A stretch of DNA of 64,000 bases, taken from positions 744,001-808,000 of the forward strand of contig NZ_BJHV01000001.1 of assembly GCF_005405925.1 (NCBI RefSeq). The letters run 5' to 3'. The position numbers were made by a program, and so were the translations under genes. Positions 17,172 through 25,241 of this stretch are shown here, piece by piece (within the stretch, counting starts at the first letter, position 1; every line of letters begins with the position of its first letter). The DNA is from Streptomyces antimycoticus. Lineage in GTDB: Bacteria > Actinomycetota > Actinomycetes > Streptomycetales > Streptomycetaceae. The notes under the pieces are model-generated. The model made no database searches, was not told where the DNA came from, and saw only the letters and a list, made by a program, of their open reading frames with translations.

Positions 17172-18488
17172 CTACGCCTCTCGCGAGCGTTTCAGCAGCG
17201 CCAGGGAGCAGATGAGGGACACCGCCACCAGCGCCATCTGGTAGATCACGACCGGCACGATCGAGCCGCCGGCCGAGCGCAGCAGCCACTCGCCGACCAG
17301 GGGTGCCGTACCGCCGATGAGCGCCGAACACAGCTGGTAGGAGAGGGAGATACCGGTGTAGCGCACGGAGATCGGGAAGGCGGCGGCGAGCAGTCCGGCC
17401 AGGATCGCGTAGTTCATCGCGCCGGTGATGCCCAGCAGACAGATGCCGAGCGCCACGATGACCGGCTGGGTCGTCGAGACACAGGCGTACATCACGGGCA
17501 CCAGAGCGAAGTTGAGGCTCAGCAGGGCCGCCACGGTGCGGCGCGGGCCGAAGCGGTCGGCCAGCAGCACCCCGAAGGGCTGCGTGAAGAACTGGATGAC
17601 GCTGTAGACGAGCAGCACGTTGAGCATGGTGGAGCGATCCATGCCGAGGCTGCCGGTGGACCAGGACAGGACGAAGGTGGTGATGAAGTAGGTGGCCGCA
17701 ATGCCGATGGAGCTGGCGAGCACGCCGAGGGCGAGGGTTCCGGGGTGGCGGGTGACCAGCTCCCGCAGGGGGACCTTCGCGACCCGCTTCTCATCCCGCA
17801 GCCGGGCGAACTCCGGGGACTCCTCGACCTTGAGCCGCACCACGAGGCCGATGACCACCATCACGGCGGAGAAGAGGAACGGAACGCGCCAGCCCCAGGC
17901 GTCGAAGTCGTCGTCCGGAAGCTGAGTGAGCAGCGCGAACATCCCGGTGGCCAGAATCGATCCGGCCGGTGAGCCCTGCTGGGCGAAGGCGCCGAACGAC
18001 AGCGCCTTCCCCTTGGGCGCGTGTTCGCTGGCGATGAGGACGGCGCCGCCCCATTCGCCGCCGACCGCGATGCCCTGCACCATGCGCAGCAGCACCAGCG
18101 CGATGGGCGCGGCGACGCCGACCTCGTCGTAGCCGGGGAGCAGCCCGATCAAGGTGGTGGCAATGCCCATCATCAGCAACGTGGTGACCAGGGTCTTCTT
18201 CCGGCCGATCCGGTCGCCGAGGTGGCCGAAGACGATGCCGCCGATCGGCCGGGCGAGGAATCCGAGCCACAGGCTGCCGAACGCCTCCAACGCGCCGGTG
18301 GTGTCACCGCCGCCGCCGAAGAAGATCTTGCCGAGGACGAGCGCGGACGCGGTGGAGTAGATGTAGAAGTCGTACCACTCGACGGTGGTGCCGATGAACG
18401 AGGCGAGACCCGCCTTGCGGGCGGTCCGCTCGCGGTCGGTGGCCGGGGCCCGGTCCGTGGCCGCGGCGGTGGCGGTGGGCTTGCTCAT
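17172..18488 (-). CDS. Metabolite:H+ symporter (MHS family, major facilitator)
   Basis: The 438-residue protein has about 12 membrane helices and the family motifs GTTVEWYDFYIY in helix 1, FGHLGDRIGRKK between helices 2 and 3, and RMVQGIAVGGEWGGA in helix 4. It imports a small organic ion with protons; ProP, ShiA and KgtP belong here. It lies 2 bp after the FAD oxidase gene and is surely co-transcribed, so the transported compound is probably the oxidase's amine substrate or a relative. Confidence 0.9.
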   Translation of the reverse strand: MSKPTATAAATDRAPATDRERTARKAGLASFIGTTVEWYDFYIYSTASALVLGKIFFGGGGDTTGALEAFGSLWLGFLARPIGGIVFGHLGDRIGRKKTLVTTLLMMGIATTLIGLLPGYDEVGVAAPIALVLLRMVQGIAVGGEWGGAVLIASEHAPKGKALSFGAFAQQGSPAGSILATGMFALLTQLPDDDFDAWGWRVPFLFSAVMVVIGLVVRLKVEESPEFARLRDEKRVAKVPLRELVTRHPGTLALGVLASSIGIAATYFITTFVLSWSTGSLGMDRSTMLNVLLVYSVIQFFTQPFGVLLADRFGPRRTVAALLSLNFALVPVMYACVSTTQPVIVALGICLLGITGAMNYAILAGLLAAAFPISVRYTGISLSYQLCSALIGGTAPLVGEWLLRSAGGSIVPVVIYQMALVAVSLICSLALLKRSREA

Positions 18489-18490
18489 GG

Positions 18491-19858
18491 TCAGCGTCCA
18501 GAGATGCGGTCGGCGAGACGGGCGATGGGCGAGGTGGTGGTGCGGCCGGAGGACTCGGAGCGGTCGGCGGCGCGGTACGCGGCGTACATACCGTGCACCC
18601 CGATCCACCGGAACGGTTCGGGCTCCCATCGACGGGTGCGGTGGCCGACCCAGGGCAGCGCGGTCAGCTCGGTGGAACGGCCGAGCAGCAGATCGGACAG
18701 GGTGCGTCCGGCGAGGTTGGTGGCGGCCACGCCATGGCCGACGTATCCCCCGGCGAAGCCGATGCCGCCGGCCGGGTCGTAGTCGATCGAGGCGCACCAG
18801 TCGCGGGGCACGGCCAGCACCCCCGACCAGGTGTGGTCGATGGCGGCCTCGGCGGTGTCCGGGAAGAGGCCGGTGAGGATCCGCCGCAGGGCGCGCACGG
18901 TGTCCGCGCTGGTCTGTCCGGCCCGGTCGGTGCGGGAGCCGAACTTGTAGGGCACTCCGCGGCCGCCGATGGCGATGCGGCCGTCCGCGGTGCGCTGTCC
19001 GTAGGTGTAGGCGTGGGTGGCGTCGCTGAGGAGTTCCTGCCCCTCCCAGCCGAGCCGCTTCCACAGCTCGTCGGGGAGCGGCTCGGTGACGATCATCGAG
19101 GAGTTCATCGGCAGCCAGGTGCGCCGTTCGCCTTCGATGCCGCTGGTGAAGCCCTCGGTGGCGCGGACGATCCGGCCGGCGCTGATGGTGCCGAACGGGG
19201 TGCTGACCCGGCCGGGGGCGATGGCGGTGACGGGGGTGGACTCCAGGATCCGTACGCCCCGCGCCTCGACCGCGCGGGCCAGGCCCCGCACCAGCTTGGC
19301 CGGGTGGACCCGGGCGCAGTGCGGATTGTGGTAGCCGCCCAGCGCCCCGTCCAGGCGCAGCCGCTCGGCGACCCGGGGTGCGCTCAGCCACTCCAGGTCC
19401 TGTGCGCCCCAGTGCCGCAGCTGGTCGTACGCGGTGCGCAGCCGGGGCAGTTGGGCCGCGCCGTGGGCGACGGTGAGATAGCCGCTCTTGACGATGTCGG
19501 CCTCGATGCCCTCGGTACGGGCCACCGAGATCACCTCGTCCACGGTGTGGATCATCTCGCGCTGCAGGGCGATCACGGCCTCGCGCCCGCGCTTCCTCGC
19601 ATAGGTCCCGGCCGATCCGGCGATCTTGCAGCTGAGCCAGCCGGCGTTCCGCCCCGAGGCGCCGAATCCGGCGAACTCCCGGTCCACAACGGTGATGTCG
19701 AGATCGGGGGCGGCCTGCTTGAGGTAGTACGCGGTCCACAGCCCGGTGAAGCCCGCGCCCACGACGCACACATCGGTGGCGAGGTCGCCGTCGAGGGGCG
19801 GACGCCGTTCGGGGAAACCGGTCTGGCGGTACCAGAAGGACACATTTCCGTTCAGCAC
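18491..19858 (-). CDS. FAD-dependent amine/amino-acid oxidoreductase (DAO family, PuuB-like)
   Basis: The 455-residue protein has the N-terminal FAD motif VVGAGFTGLWTAYYL and a C-terminal FAD segment (GFAGGYVGHGVAATNLAGRT), as in DadA and PuuB-type oxidases. It likely oxidises a small amine such as a gamma-glutamyl polyamine or amino acid. It starts at GTG 19858 with a weak ribosome-binding site. The downstream transporter and upstream XRE-cupin regulator mirror the puu-type polyamine-use gene sets. The specific substrate is inferred from that context only. Confidence 0.85.
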   Translation of the reverse strand: MLNGNVSFWYRQTGFPERRPPLDGDLATDVCVVGAGFTGLWTAYYLKQAAPDLDITVVDREFAGFGASGRNAGWLSCKIAGSAGTYARKRGREAVIALQREMIHTVDEVISVARTEGIEADIVKSGYLTVAHGAAQLPRLRTAYDQLRHWGAQDLEWLSAPRVAERLRLDGALGGYHNPHCARVHPAKLVRGLARAVEARGVRILESTPVTAIAPGRVSTPFGTISAGRIVRATEGFTSGIEGERRTWLPMNSSMIVTEPLPDELWKRLGWEGQELLSDATHAYTYGQRTADGRIAIGGRGVPYKFGSRTDRAGQTSADTVRALRRILTGLFPDTAEAAIDHTWSGVLAVPRDWCASIDYDPAGGIGFAGGYVGHGVAATNLAGRTLSDLLLGRSTELTALPWVGHRTRRWEPEPFRWIGVHGMYAAYRAADRSESSGRTTTSPIARLADRISGR

Positions 19859-19927
19859 TGCGGCACTCAGCCAATCGTGGTCATACGGCCGCTGGTCGGG
19901 CGGCCTGGGGATGGCCCCGGTTTCGTC

Positions 19928-19955
19928 GCGGATCGAGAAGGGCGGATCGAGAAGG
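19928..19955. repeat. Two abutting 14-bp direct repeats in the leader of the FAD oxidase operon
   Basis: gcggatcgagaagg occurs twice without a gap (19928-19941 and 19942-19955), about 70 bp before the oxidase start and downstream of the XRE-cupin gene. It may be a binding site for that regulator or a simple duplication. Confidence 0.5.
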
Positions 19956-19988
19956 CCGGACCGAGGAGCGTGGACCCAGGGGTGCGGG

Positions 19989-20579
19989 TCAGTAGCTGGG
20001 TGGGCTGATCACCCACAGCACCCGGGCGGCCGCCGCGGCCGTCTCGCTCAGCCGGTGCGGTACGGCGGAGGAGTAGCGGATGCTGTCACCGGCCCCGAGG
20101 GTGAAGGAGCGGTCGCCGAGCTGGAGTGAGACCGTGCCCTCGAGCACATACAGGAACTCCTCCGAGTCGCCGTGGCTGTAGAGGGTCTCCCCCGTGGAGC
20201 CGTGGGCGTCGAACTCCCCCAGGAATACCTCGAGATGGTGCTGCGGCCCCGGGGTCAGCCGGAACTTGCGCCCGCCGAGCACCCCGAGGGCGAGCCGGGG
20301 CGCCTCCTCGGCGCGCAGCACGCTCGGGCCGCTGGTGAAGTCGTCGCCGAACAGGTCGGCCACCTTCAGGCCGAGCGCGGCGGCGACCTGCTGGAGGGTG
20401 GCGATGCTGGGGTTGGCCTGCCCGCGCTCTATCTGGCTCAGATAGCCCTCACTGATCGCGGCGGCCTCGGCGACGGTCCGCAGCGTCAGCCGGCGTGCCT
20501 TGCGCAGCGCACGCAGCCGGTCGCCTACGGACTCGTCGCCGGTACCGGCGGCCCGGTCCGTGGGCTCTTCGTTCTCCAT
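19989..20579 (-). CDS. XRE-cupin transcriptional regulator (PuuR-like)
   Basis: The 196-residue protein joins an N-terminal helix-turn-helix (LTLRTVAEAAAISEGYLSQI) to a C-terminal cupin (HGDSEEFLYVLEGTVSLQLG). This is the architecture of PuuR and other small-ligand sensing repressors. It precedes the FAD oxidase and MHS transporter on the same strand, 130 bp away, and probably controls them in response to the transported amine. Confidence 0.88.
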   Translation of the reverse strand: MENEEPTDRAAGTGDESVGDRLRALRKARRLTLRTVAEAAAISEGYLSQIERGQANPSIATLQQVAAALGLKVADLFGDDFTSGPSVLRAEEAPRLALGVLGGRKFRLTPGPQHHLEVFLGEFDAHGSTGETLYSHGDSEEFLYVLEGTVSLQLGDRSFTLGAGDSIRYSSAVPHRLSETAAAAARVLWVISPPSY

Positions 20580-20633
20580 GGCCGGACACGCTAAGAGCGC
20601 TGAGTCGCTGGCACAAGAGTCTGAACTGAAAAC

Positions 20634-21220
20634 TCAGAAATCTTTACTGGCGGGATCCGCGCTCAGTCCGTCCAGGGTGAGGTCGAGGAGGCGGTCGGCC
20701 TGCTCCCGCTGCTCAGGCTTCCCCGAGGCGAGGGCGATGCCGGTGAGAGCGGCGAACATGTCGGTCGCGCTGATATCGGACCGGATCACACCGGCCGTGA
20801 CGGCGGCGTCCATCAGCTGCGAGAGAGCGTCCTGGATCAGCTCGTGACTCTGGGCGTACGGATTGACGCCCGACGCGACGACGCCCCGCAACGCGTCCGC
20901 CATGCCCAGCTTGGCGTTGGCGTAGTCCATGAAGTGGCCCAGCCACGCGCGCATGGCCTCGCGCGGGGCAGGGCCGCCAGCAGCTCGGGGGCGGCGTCGC
21001 AGAGCCGGGCCAGCTCATTGCGGTAGGCGGCCTCGATCAGCAGCTCGCGGGTCGGAAAGTTCCGGTAGAGGGTGCCGGTGCCCACGCCCGCCTCCTTGGC
21101 GATGCGCTCGAGGTGGGCATCCAGCCCTTCCTCGGCGAACACCCGCACCGCGGCGGAGAGGATCTTCTCCCGGTTGCGCTGTGCGTCGGCCCGCAGTGGG
21201 CGCCCTGGATCCCTGGCCAT
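20634..21220 (-). CDS. TetR-family repressor, reading frame interrupted
   Basis: The N-terminal part has a clear TetR helix-turn-helix (LERIAKEAGVGTGTLYRNFP). The frame then breaks near residue 84. The C-terminal half continues in another frame from MRAWLGHFMDYANAKLGMAD to the stop at 20634. Adding one base to the G-run at 20965-20968 (C-run on the coding strand) restores the family-typical join LPPREAMRAWLGHF and gives a normal 195-residue protein. It is either a recent mutation or, more likely, a sequencing error. It is divergent from an SDR gene across a gap with a clean operator, which it probably binds. Confidence 0.8.
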
Positions 21221-21247
21221 CGGCGACTCTCCTCATTCCCATGTTGC

Positions 21248-21269
21248 TAAGTGGAGGCGCATCCACTTA
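21248..21269. promoter_or_regulatory. TetR operator
   Basis: The perfect inverted repeat TAAGTGGA-ggcgca-TCCACTTA lies 27 bp before the TetR start, in the gap shared with the divergent SDR gene. Arm length and symmetry are typical of TetR sites; it should control both genes. Confidence 0.8.
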
Positions 21270-21363
21270 CTGTGTCTCGAGCGAACCGGAGGCGGCTCCG
21301 GTTCCCACTGTAGGCCATCGCCGCCTCCCCCTTTTACCTGCAATCCCCCTGGAAGGACTCCCC

Positions 21364-22104
21364 ATGATGTCCGGTATCGAAGGCAAGGTCATCGCCATTA
21401 CGGGCGCGAGCAGCGGCATCGGCGAGGCCACCGCGCTGTTGCTGGCCGAGCGCGGCGCCAAGGTCGTCCTCGCCGCGCGGCGGTCGGCCCGCATCGAGGC
21501 ACTGGCGGCCCGGATCACCGAGGCGGGCGGCGAGGCCGCCCCCGTCATCACCGATGTGAAGCGGCGCGAGGATCTGTCCCGTCTGGTCGCGACGGCGCGC
21601 GAGCGGTACGGAAAGCTCGATGTGCTGGTCAGCAACGCCGGTATCAGCCCGATCTCCGCCCTCGACGATCTGCGCGTCGAGGACTGGGAGGAGATGGTCG
21701 ACGTCAACATCAAGGGCGTGCTCTACGGCATCGCCGAGGCCCTGCCCGTCTTCCGTGAGCAGGGCTTCGGCCATTTCGTCCACACCCTCTCCACCGCCGG
21801 GCTGACCATCGTTCCGCGGATGTCGGTCTACGCCGGGACCAAGAACGCCGTACGCGCCATCTCCGAGGGGCTGCGCCAGGAGGCGGGCGAGTCGCTGCGG
21901 GTGACCACCATCTCGCCGGGGTTCACCGAGACGGAGCTCGCGCACTCCATCACCGACCCGGACGCGAAGAGCCAGATCCAGGACTCCATGGCCAAGATCG
22001 CGATGCCGCCGAACGCCATCGCCCGCGCCATCGCGTTCGCCATCGAGCAGCCGGCCGGTGTCGACGTCGGCGAGATCGTGGTCCGCCCCACCGCACAGAG
22101 CTGA
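21364..22104 (+). CDS. Short-chain dehydrogenase/reductase
   Basis: The 246-residue classical SDR has TGASSGIGEA for cofactor binding, SNAG in place of the usual NNAG, and YAGTKNA at the catalytic Tyr and Lys. Where a Ser would be expected in the catalytic strand it reads HTLSTAG. The start ATG 21364 (or 21367) follows ggaagga. It is divergent from the TetR gene and is its probable target. Such TetR-SDR pairs often respond to a small xenobiotic or metabolite; substrate unknown. Confidence 0.9.
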   Translation: MMSGIEGKVIAITGASSGIGEATALLLAERGAKVVLAARRSARIEALAARITEAGGEAAPVITDVKRREDLSRLVATARERYGKLDVLVSNAGISPISALDDLRVEDWEEMVDVNIKGVLYGIAEALPVFREQGFGHFVHTLSTAGLTIVPRMSVYAGTKNAVRAISEGLRQEAGESLRVTTISPGFTETELAHSITDPDAKSQIQDSMAKIAMPPNAIARAIAFAIEQPAGVDVGEIVVRPTAQS

Positions 22105-22120
22105 GCCCCGCGCCCGACGG

Positions 22121-22435
22121 TCAACCGCCGGGCGTACGGCCGGTGTCGAGCAGCGCGGCCTGGACGGCCGCGGTGAGAACCACGGCCGCGAGTGTCCATG
22201 AGATCCAGTTACCCGGGTCGGGCAGCCACTGGCGTCCGAGCGCGATCGGATAGATGGCCACCGCGTACCCGGCGGGTACGGTGCGCGGCACGATCCCCTT
22301 ACGGGCGGCGCCGAGGAATAACAGCGGCGCCAGCAGCCCGGCGGAGAACACCACACCCACCACCCACAGCACCTGGTGGCGCCGGCCGGTGTACAGAGTG
22401 GGCCGCGCGGATGTTCCGGTGGAGTATTCCTTCAC
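22121..22435 (-). CDS. Small membrane protein with two or three helices
   Basis: The 104-residue protein has hydrophobic segments VLWVVGVVFSAGLLAPLLFL and ISWTLAAVVLTAAVQAALL. No family was recognised. Its GTG start overlaps the TGA of the upstream zinc-ribbon gene (GTGA), so the two are coupled. A ribosome-binding site (gaaagg) lies inside the preceding gene. Confidence 0.65.
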   Translation of the reverse strand: MKEYSTGTSARPTLYTGRRHQVLWVVGVVFSAGLLAPLLFLGAARKGIVPRTVPAGYAVAIYPIALGRQWLPDPGNWISWTLAAVVLTAAVQAALLDTGRTPGG

Positions 22436-22845
22436 GATGGCCTTTCGCTCGGTGCGGCGTGCAGACGATTGAGTGCGTGGTGTGCGCTCACGGCGCCGAT
22501 GCCTTCCAGATCGCGAAGCTGGCGTGCGGAGAAACTGGAGAGTAGTTCGAGATTATCGATACCAGCTCTGAGTAATGCATTGGCCAAACGATGTCCGATT
22601 CTGTCGTGTCCAAGGGCATCGAAGAGTTCGCCGCCCTCGCAGGAACCGCAGCGTCGTCCCAACTCGCTCGGCACCTTTTCCCGGACGCCGCACCCACCGC
22701 ACATATCGATCACCCGGTCATCCCATCGCGCCCTGGACCAGCTCATTTTGACGATGGCCTCGCGAAGCGCAGCGATGCTGTCGGCCGCGGAGGAGGAATG
22801 AGTGGCGCCACAGATGTCACATCGAATGGTGATCGAATGGCTCAT
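22432..22845 (-). CDS. Zinc-ribbon protein with a helix-hairpin-helix (alpha-CTD-like) end
   Basis: I take ATG 22845 as the start, giving 137 residues beginning MSHSITIRCDICG. Three CxxC pairs (CDIC, CGGC, CGSC) suggest one or two zinc sites. The last 50 residues (RLANALLRAGIDNLELLSSF, then LEGIGAVSAHHALNRL) look like a helix-hairpin-helix or RNA-polymerase alpha-CTD-like fold that could contact DNA. The frame is open to 23085, but the added part lacks coding character. Base composition is visibly lower in GC than neighbours, hinting at a different origin. Coupled to the small membrane protein. No known family is asserted. Confidence 0.6.
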   Translation of the reverse strand: MSHSITIRCDICGATHSSSAADSIAALREAIVKMSWSRARWDDRVIDMCGGCGVREKVPSELGRRCGSCEGGELFDALGHDRIGHRLANALLRAGIDNLELLSSFSARQLRDLEGIGAVSAHHALNRLHAAPSERPS

Positions 22846-23159
22846 GTGAGCATGATGGCAGAGCGGCTTCCAACGGGCCTTCCGCGTCATCGCTTTGCGG
22901 CCGTTCGGCCACCCATCGAGACATGCGTTTCTCACAGCCGCTTGATGACAAATGCGACTGTTACGCCGCCCGGAGTGGTGAAAGCGTGAGCCATCAGTGG
23001 ACAGCGAAGTGTCCGGGGGGTCCGCGCGAGCCGTCGTCAGCGGCTTGAATCCCGTCGGTGCGGACGGGGAACGCACCAGCGACAATCCGGGATCCGGCCG
23101 AGTGCTGTCACCGCGAGCCCCACCGGGCTCTCCTGACCGACAACGGAAACGGCTGGGTG
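22846..23159. promoter_or_regulatory. Divergent intergenic region
   Basis: This 314-bp gap separates the zinc-ribbon gene from the co-directional run leading into the NRPS genes and probably holds promoters both ways. The left part is relatively AT-rich (gatgacaaatgcgactgttacg around 22943-22964). It also holds two inverted repeats: GGACA-gcgaag-TGTCC (22999-23014) and GAGCCC-cacc-GGGCTC (23115-23130), the second a likely hairpin in the leader of the downstream gene. No coding sequence is apparent. Confidence 0.45.
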
Positions 23160-23978
23160 ATGAGAGACAACGCCACTGACAGGGGCGCGGACGATACGAG
23201 GGGACGCCGTCACCGACGATGGCGCGTGTCCGCGGCGCTGGGTCTGACGGCGGTGCTGGCGGGCGGCGGGATCGCCGCCCTCCAGGCGGCCGGATCGCCC
23301 GCGTCCGATGCCCCGGAGCCCGCGGCCGTCGTCGCCGCGCACTCCGGCCGGCTGACGCCCGGGGAATCGCGCGAGGCGTCCCGCATCGCCGTCGACGCCG
23401 CCACCCGGCCCGGGACCGCGCCCACGCGGGGCGGCAAGGAGGCGAAGAAGGGCACCGCGGGCGGGGAGCGGAACGCCGCGGGCGGTTCCGGCGCCGAGCC
23501 GCTGGACACCCGCCGTGCGCCCCGGGCCAAGTCGGCCTCCTCCGCCCCGGACAGCCGGGCCGAGGTCCAGCTCTACGACTACGCCTCGGACACCCTCATC
23601 ACCCGGCTGGTCGATCTGCGCTCCAAGAAGGTCCTCGACTCCGCGCGTCAGCACGGCGTCCAGCCGCCTCCCACCCTGGCCGAGGCCCGTGAGGCGGTGA
23701 AGGTCGTCCTGGCCGACCGCCGGCTCGGCCCGGGGATGCGCGACTCCTACACCTCGCAGACCGGGAAGCGGCTGACCTCGCCCTCCCAACTGCGCCTCCA
23801 GAGCATGTCGTTCCTCGGCTCCCGCGCCAAGGGGGTGGACGGCGCGCGGAAGGTGTCCCGGTGCGGTGAGCACCGGTGTGTGCAGCTCTTCGTGCGCCTT
23901 CCGGGTGGCAAGTGGATCGACACCAGCCGGATCGTCATCGATCTGTCGGCCAGGCGCGCCGCCGTCATCGGCCTGTGA
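23160..23978 (+). CDS. Copper amine oxidase N-terminal-domain-like protein (split-oxidase subunit)
   Basis: The 272-residue protein has an N-terminal membrane anchor or signal (RRWRVSAALGLTAVLAGGGI), then a low-complexity Ala/Gly/Lys stretch. Segments resemble the small N-terminal domains of copper amine oxidases: SGRLTPGESREASRIAVDAA like the N2 domain, and EVQLYDYASDTLITRLVDL with GVQPPPTLAEAREAVKVVL like the N3 domain. The end (CGEHRCVQLFVRLPGGKWID) is not part of those domains as I know them. The gene for the catalytic domain starts 14 bp later, so the two products probably form one extracytoplasmic enzyme. GTG 23157 is an alternative start. Confidence 0.65.
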   Translation: MRDNATDRGADDTRGRRHRRWRVSAALGLTAVLAGGGIAALQAAGSPASDAPEPAAVVAAHSGRLTPGESREASRIAVDAATRPGTAPTRGGKEAKKGTAGGERNAAGGSGAEPLDTRRAPRAKSASSAPDSRAEVQLYDYASDTLITRLVDLRSKKVLDSARQHGVQPPPTLAEAREAVKVVLADRRLGPGMRDSYTSQTGKRLTSPSQLRLQSMSFLGSRAKGVDGARKVSRCGEHRCVQLFVRLPGGKWIDTSRIVIDLSARRAAVIGL

Positions 23979-23992
23979 GGGGAGCTTTTTCC

Positions 23993-25192
23993 GTGTCCAG
24001 TCTGTTTCGGCGTGCCCGTGTGCTGGTCGCCGTGGTGGGATTGCTGGCCCTGTGGGTGCCGGGCCCGGCGTCCGCCGCACCCGCGAGGGCCTCGGCGGTC
24101 CCGTCCTGCCCCGCCGCGGATCGCATTGACACCACCCTGAAGAACGGTGCCCGGTGGCAGATGTGCTGGGACATCGACCGCAACACCGGTGCGGTGCTCA
24201 GCGATGTGATCTACACCCCGAACCGCGGCGCCCCCACCCGTGTGCTCAAGAGCGCCTCGCTCGCCGAGGTGCATGTGCCCTACGACAGCGGTCAGCCGCG
24301 CTTCTACGATGTCTCCGCGATCGGCTTCGGCGATCTGGAGCTGGGCACACTCACCCGGCTCAGCGCCAAGGACTGCCCGGACGGGCGGCTGCACGACTTC
24401 CAGGACACCCCCGTGCTGTGCGCCGAGGAGCAGCCCCGGCCGTTCGCCTACAAGAGCGCGGTGGAGAAGGGCGTTCTGCACGGCACCGACCTGGTCGTCT
24501 TCTCGGTCTCCGAGATCGGCTGGTACGACTACATCACCGAATGGCGCTTCTCGGACGACGGTTCCATCACTCCCCGCTCGGGCGCCACCGGGAGCCTCTC
24601 GCCGTTCCAGTTCTCCGACGCGAGCAGCGGCTGGCCGACCGGGGTGGGCTCCACCCGGTTCAGCGAGAACCACTCGCACAACATCTTCTGGCGGCTGGAC
24701 TTCGACGTCGACGGCCAGTCGGCGAACACCGTGGAGCAGTACGACTACCTGGGCAGCGGTACGGCCGAGCGCACCACCAAGCGCACCGTGCTCTCCCATG
24801 AGACCGCGGCGGACCTCGCGCCCGCCCGATTCTGGCGGGTGGTGAACCCCACGGCCGAGAACTCCGACGGCCACGCCAAGTCCTGGGAGATCGACAACCA
24901 CCACAGCGATCAGTACCGGGGCCCGCACGAGACCGAGGAATTCACCCACCACGACATGTACTTCACGCAGTACCGGGAGTGCGAGCGGCTGGCCTACGGC
25001 AACACCGCCCCGGACTGCGCCACCTCGGTCGACAAGTACACCGGCGGCGAGAAGCTCACCGACCCGGTCGCCTGGGTCAGCGTCGACTTCCACCATGTGC
25101 CCAGGGACGAGGACCAGGACCCGATGCCCACCCACTGGCAGGGCTTCACGATCGTGCCCCGGGATGTCACGGCCACGAGCCAGCTGCCGTGA
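23993..25192 (+). CDS. Secreted copper amine oxidase catalytic domain
   Basis: The 399-residue protein starts with a Sec signal peptide (RVLVAVVGLLALWVPGPASA, cut before APARA). The rest aligns by eye with the C-terminal beta-sandwich of copper amine oxidases, which oxidise primary amines to aldehydes with H2O2 and NH3. Visible are the catalytic Asp (FYDVSAIGF), the Cys pair (DCPDGR, VLCAEEQ) and the topaquinone-forming Tyr in GWYDY. Copper His ligands are in HSHNIFWRLDFDVDG and HHVPRDED. The residue before the cofactor Tyr, normally Asn, is Trp. The usual N2/N3 domains are missing here but seem to be encoded by the preceding gene. Start GTG 23993. Confidence 0.8.
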   Translation: MSSLFRRARVLVAVVGLLALWVPGPASAAPARASAVPSCPAADRIDTTLKNGARWQMCWDIDRNTGAVLSDVIYTPNRGAPTRVLKSASLAEVHVPYDSGQPRFYDVSAIGFGDLELGTLTRLSAKDCPDGRLHDFQDTPVLCAEEQPRPFAYKSAVEKGVLHGTDLVVFSVSEIGWYDYITEWRFSDDGSITPRSGATGSLSPFQFSDASSGWPTGVGSTRFSENHSHNIFWRLDFDVDGQSANTVEQYDYLGSGTAERTTKRTVLSHETAADLAPARFWRVVNPTAENSDGHAKSWEIDNHHSDQYRGPHETEEFTHHDMYFTQYRECERLAYGNTAPDCATSVDKYTGGEKLTDPVAWVSVDFHHVPRDEDQDPMPTHWQGFTIVPRDVTATSQLP

Positions 25193-25241
25193 CCCGGCCC
25201 CTGTCGCCCATCCCGTTCCGTCCCCCGGCAAGGAGTGCACC

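Noticed and set aside
22432..23085. Long 217-codon version of the zinc-ribbon protein
   Set aside because: The added 80 N-terminal residues lack coding character. The conserved-looking protein begins at MSHSITIRCDICG, so ATG 22845 is preferred, though no strong ribosome-binding site supports it.
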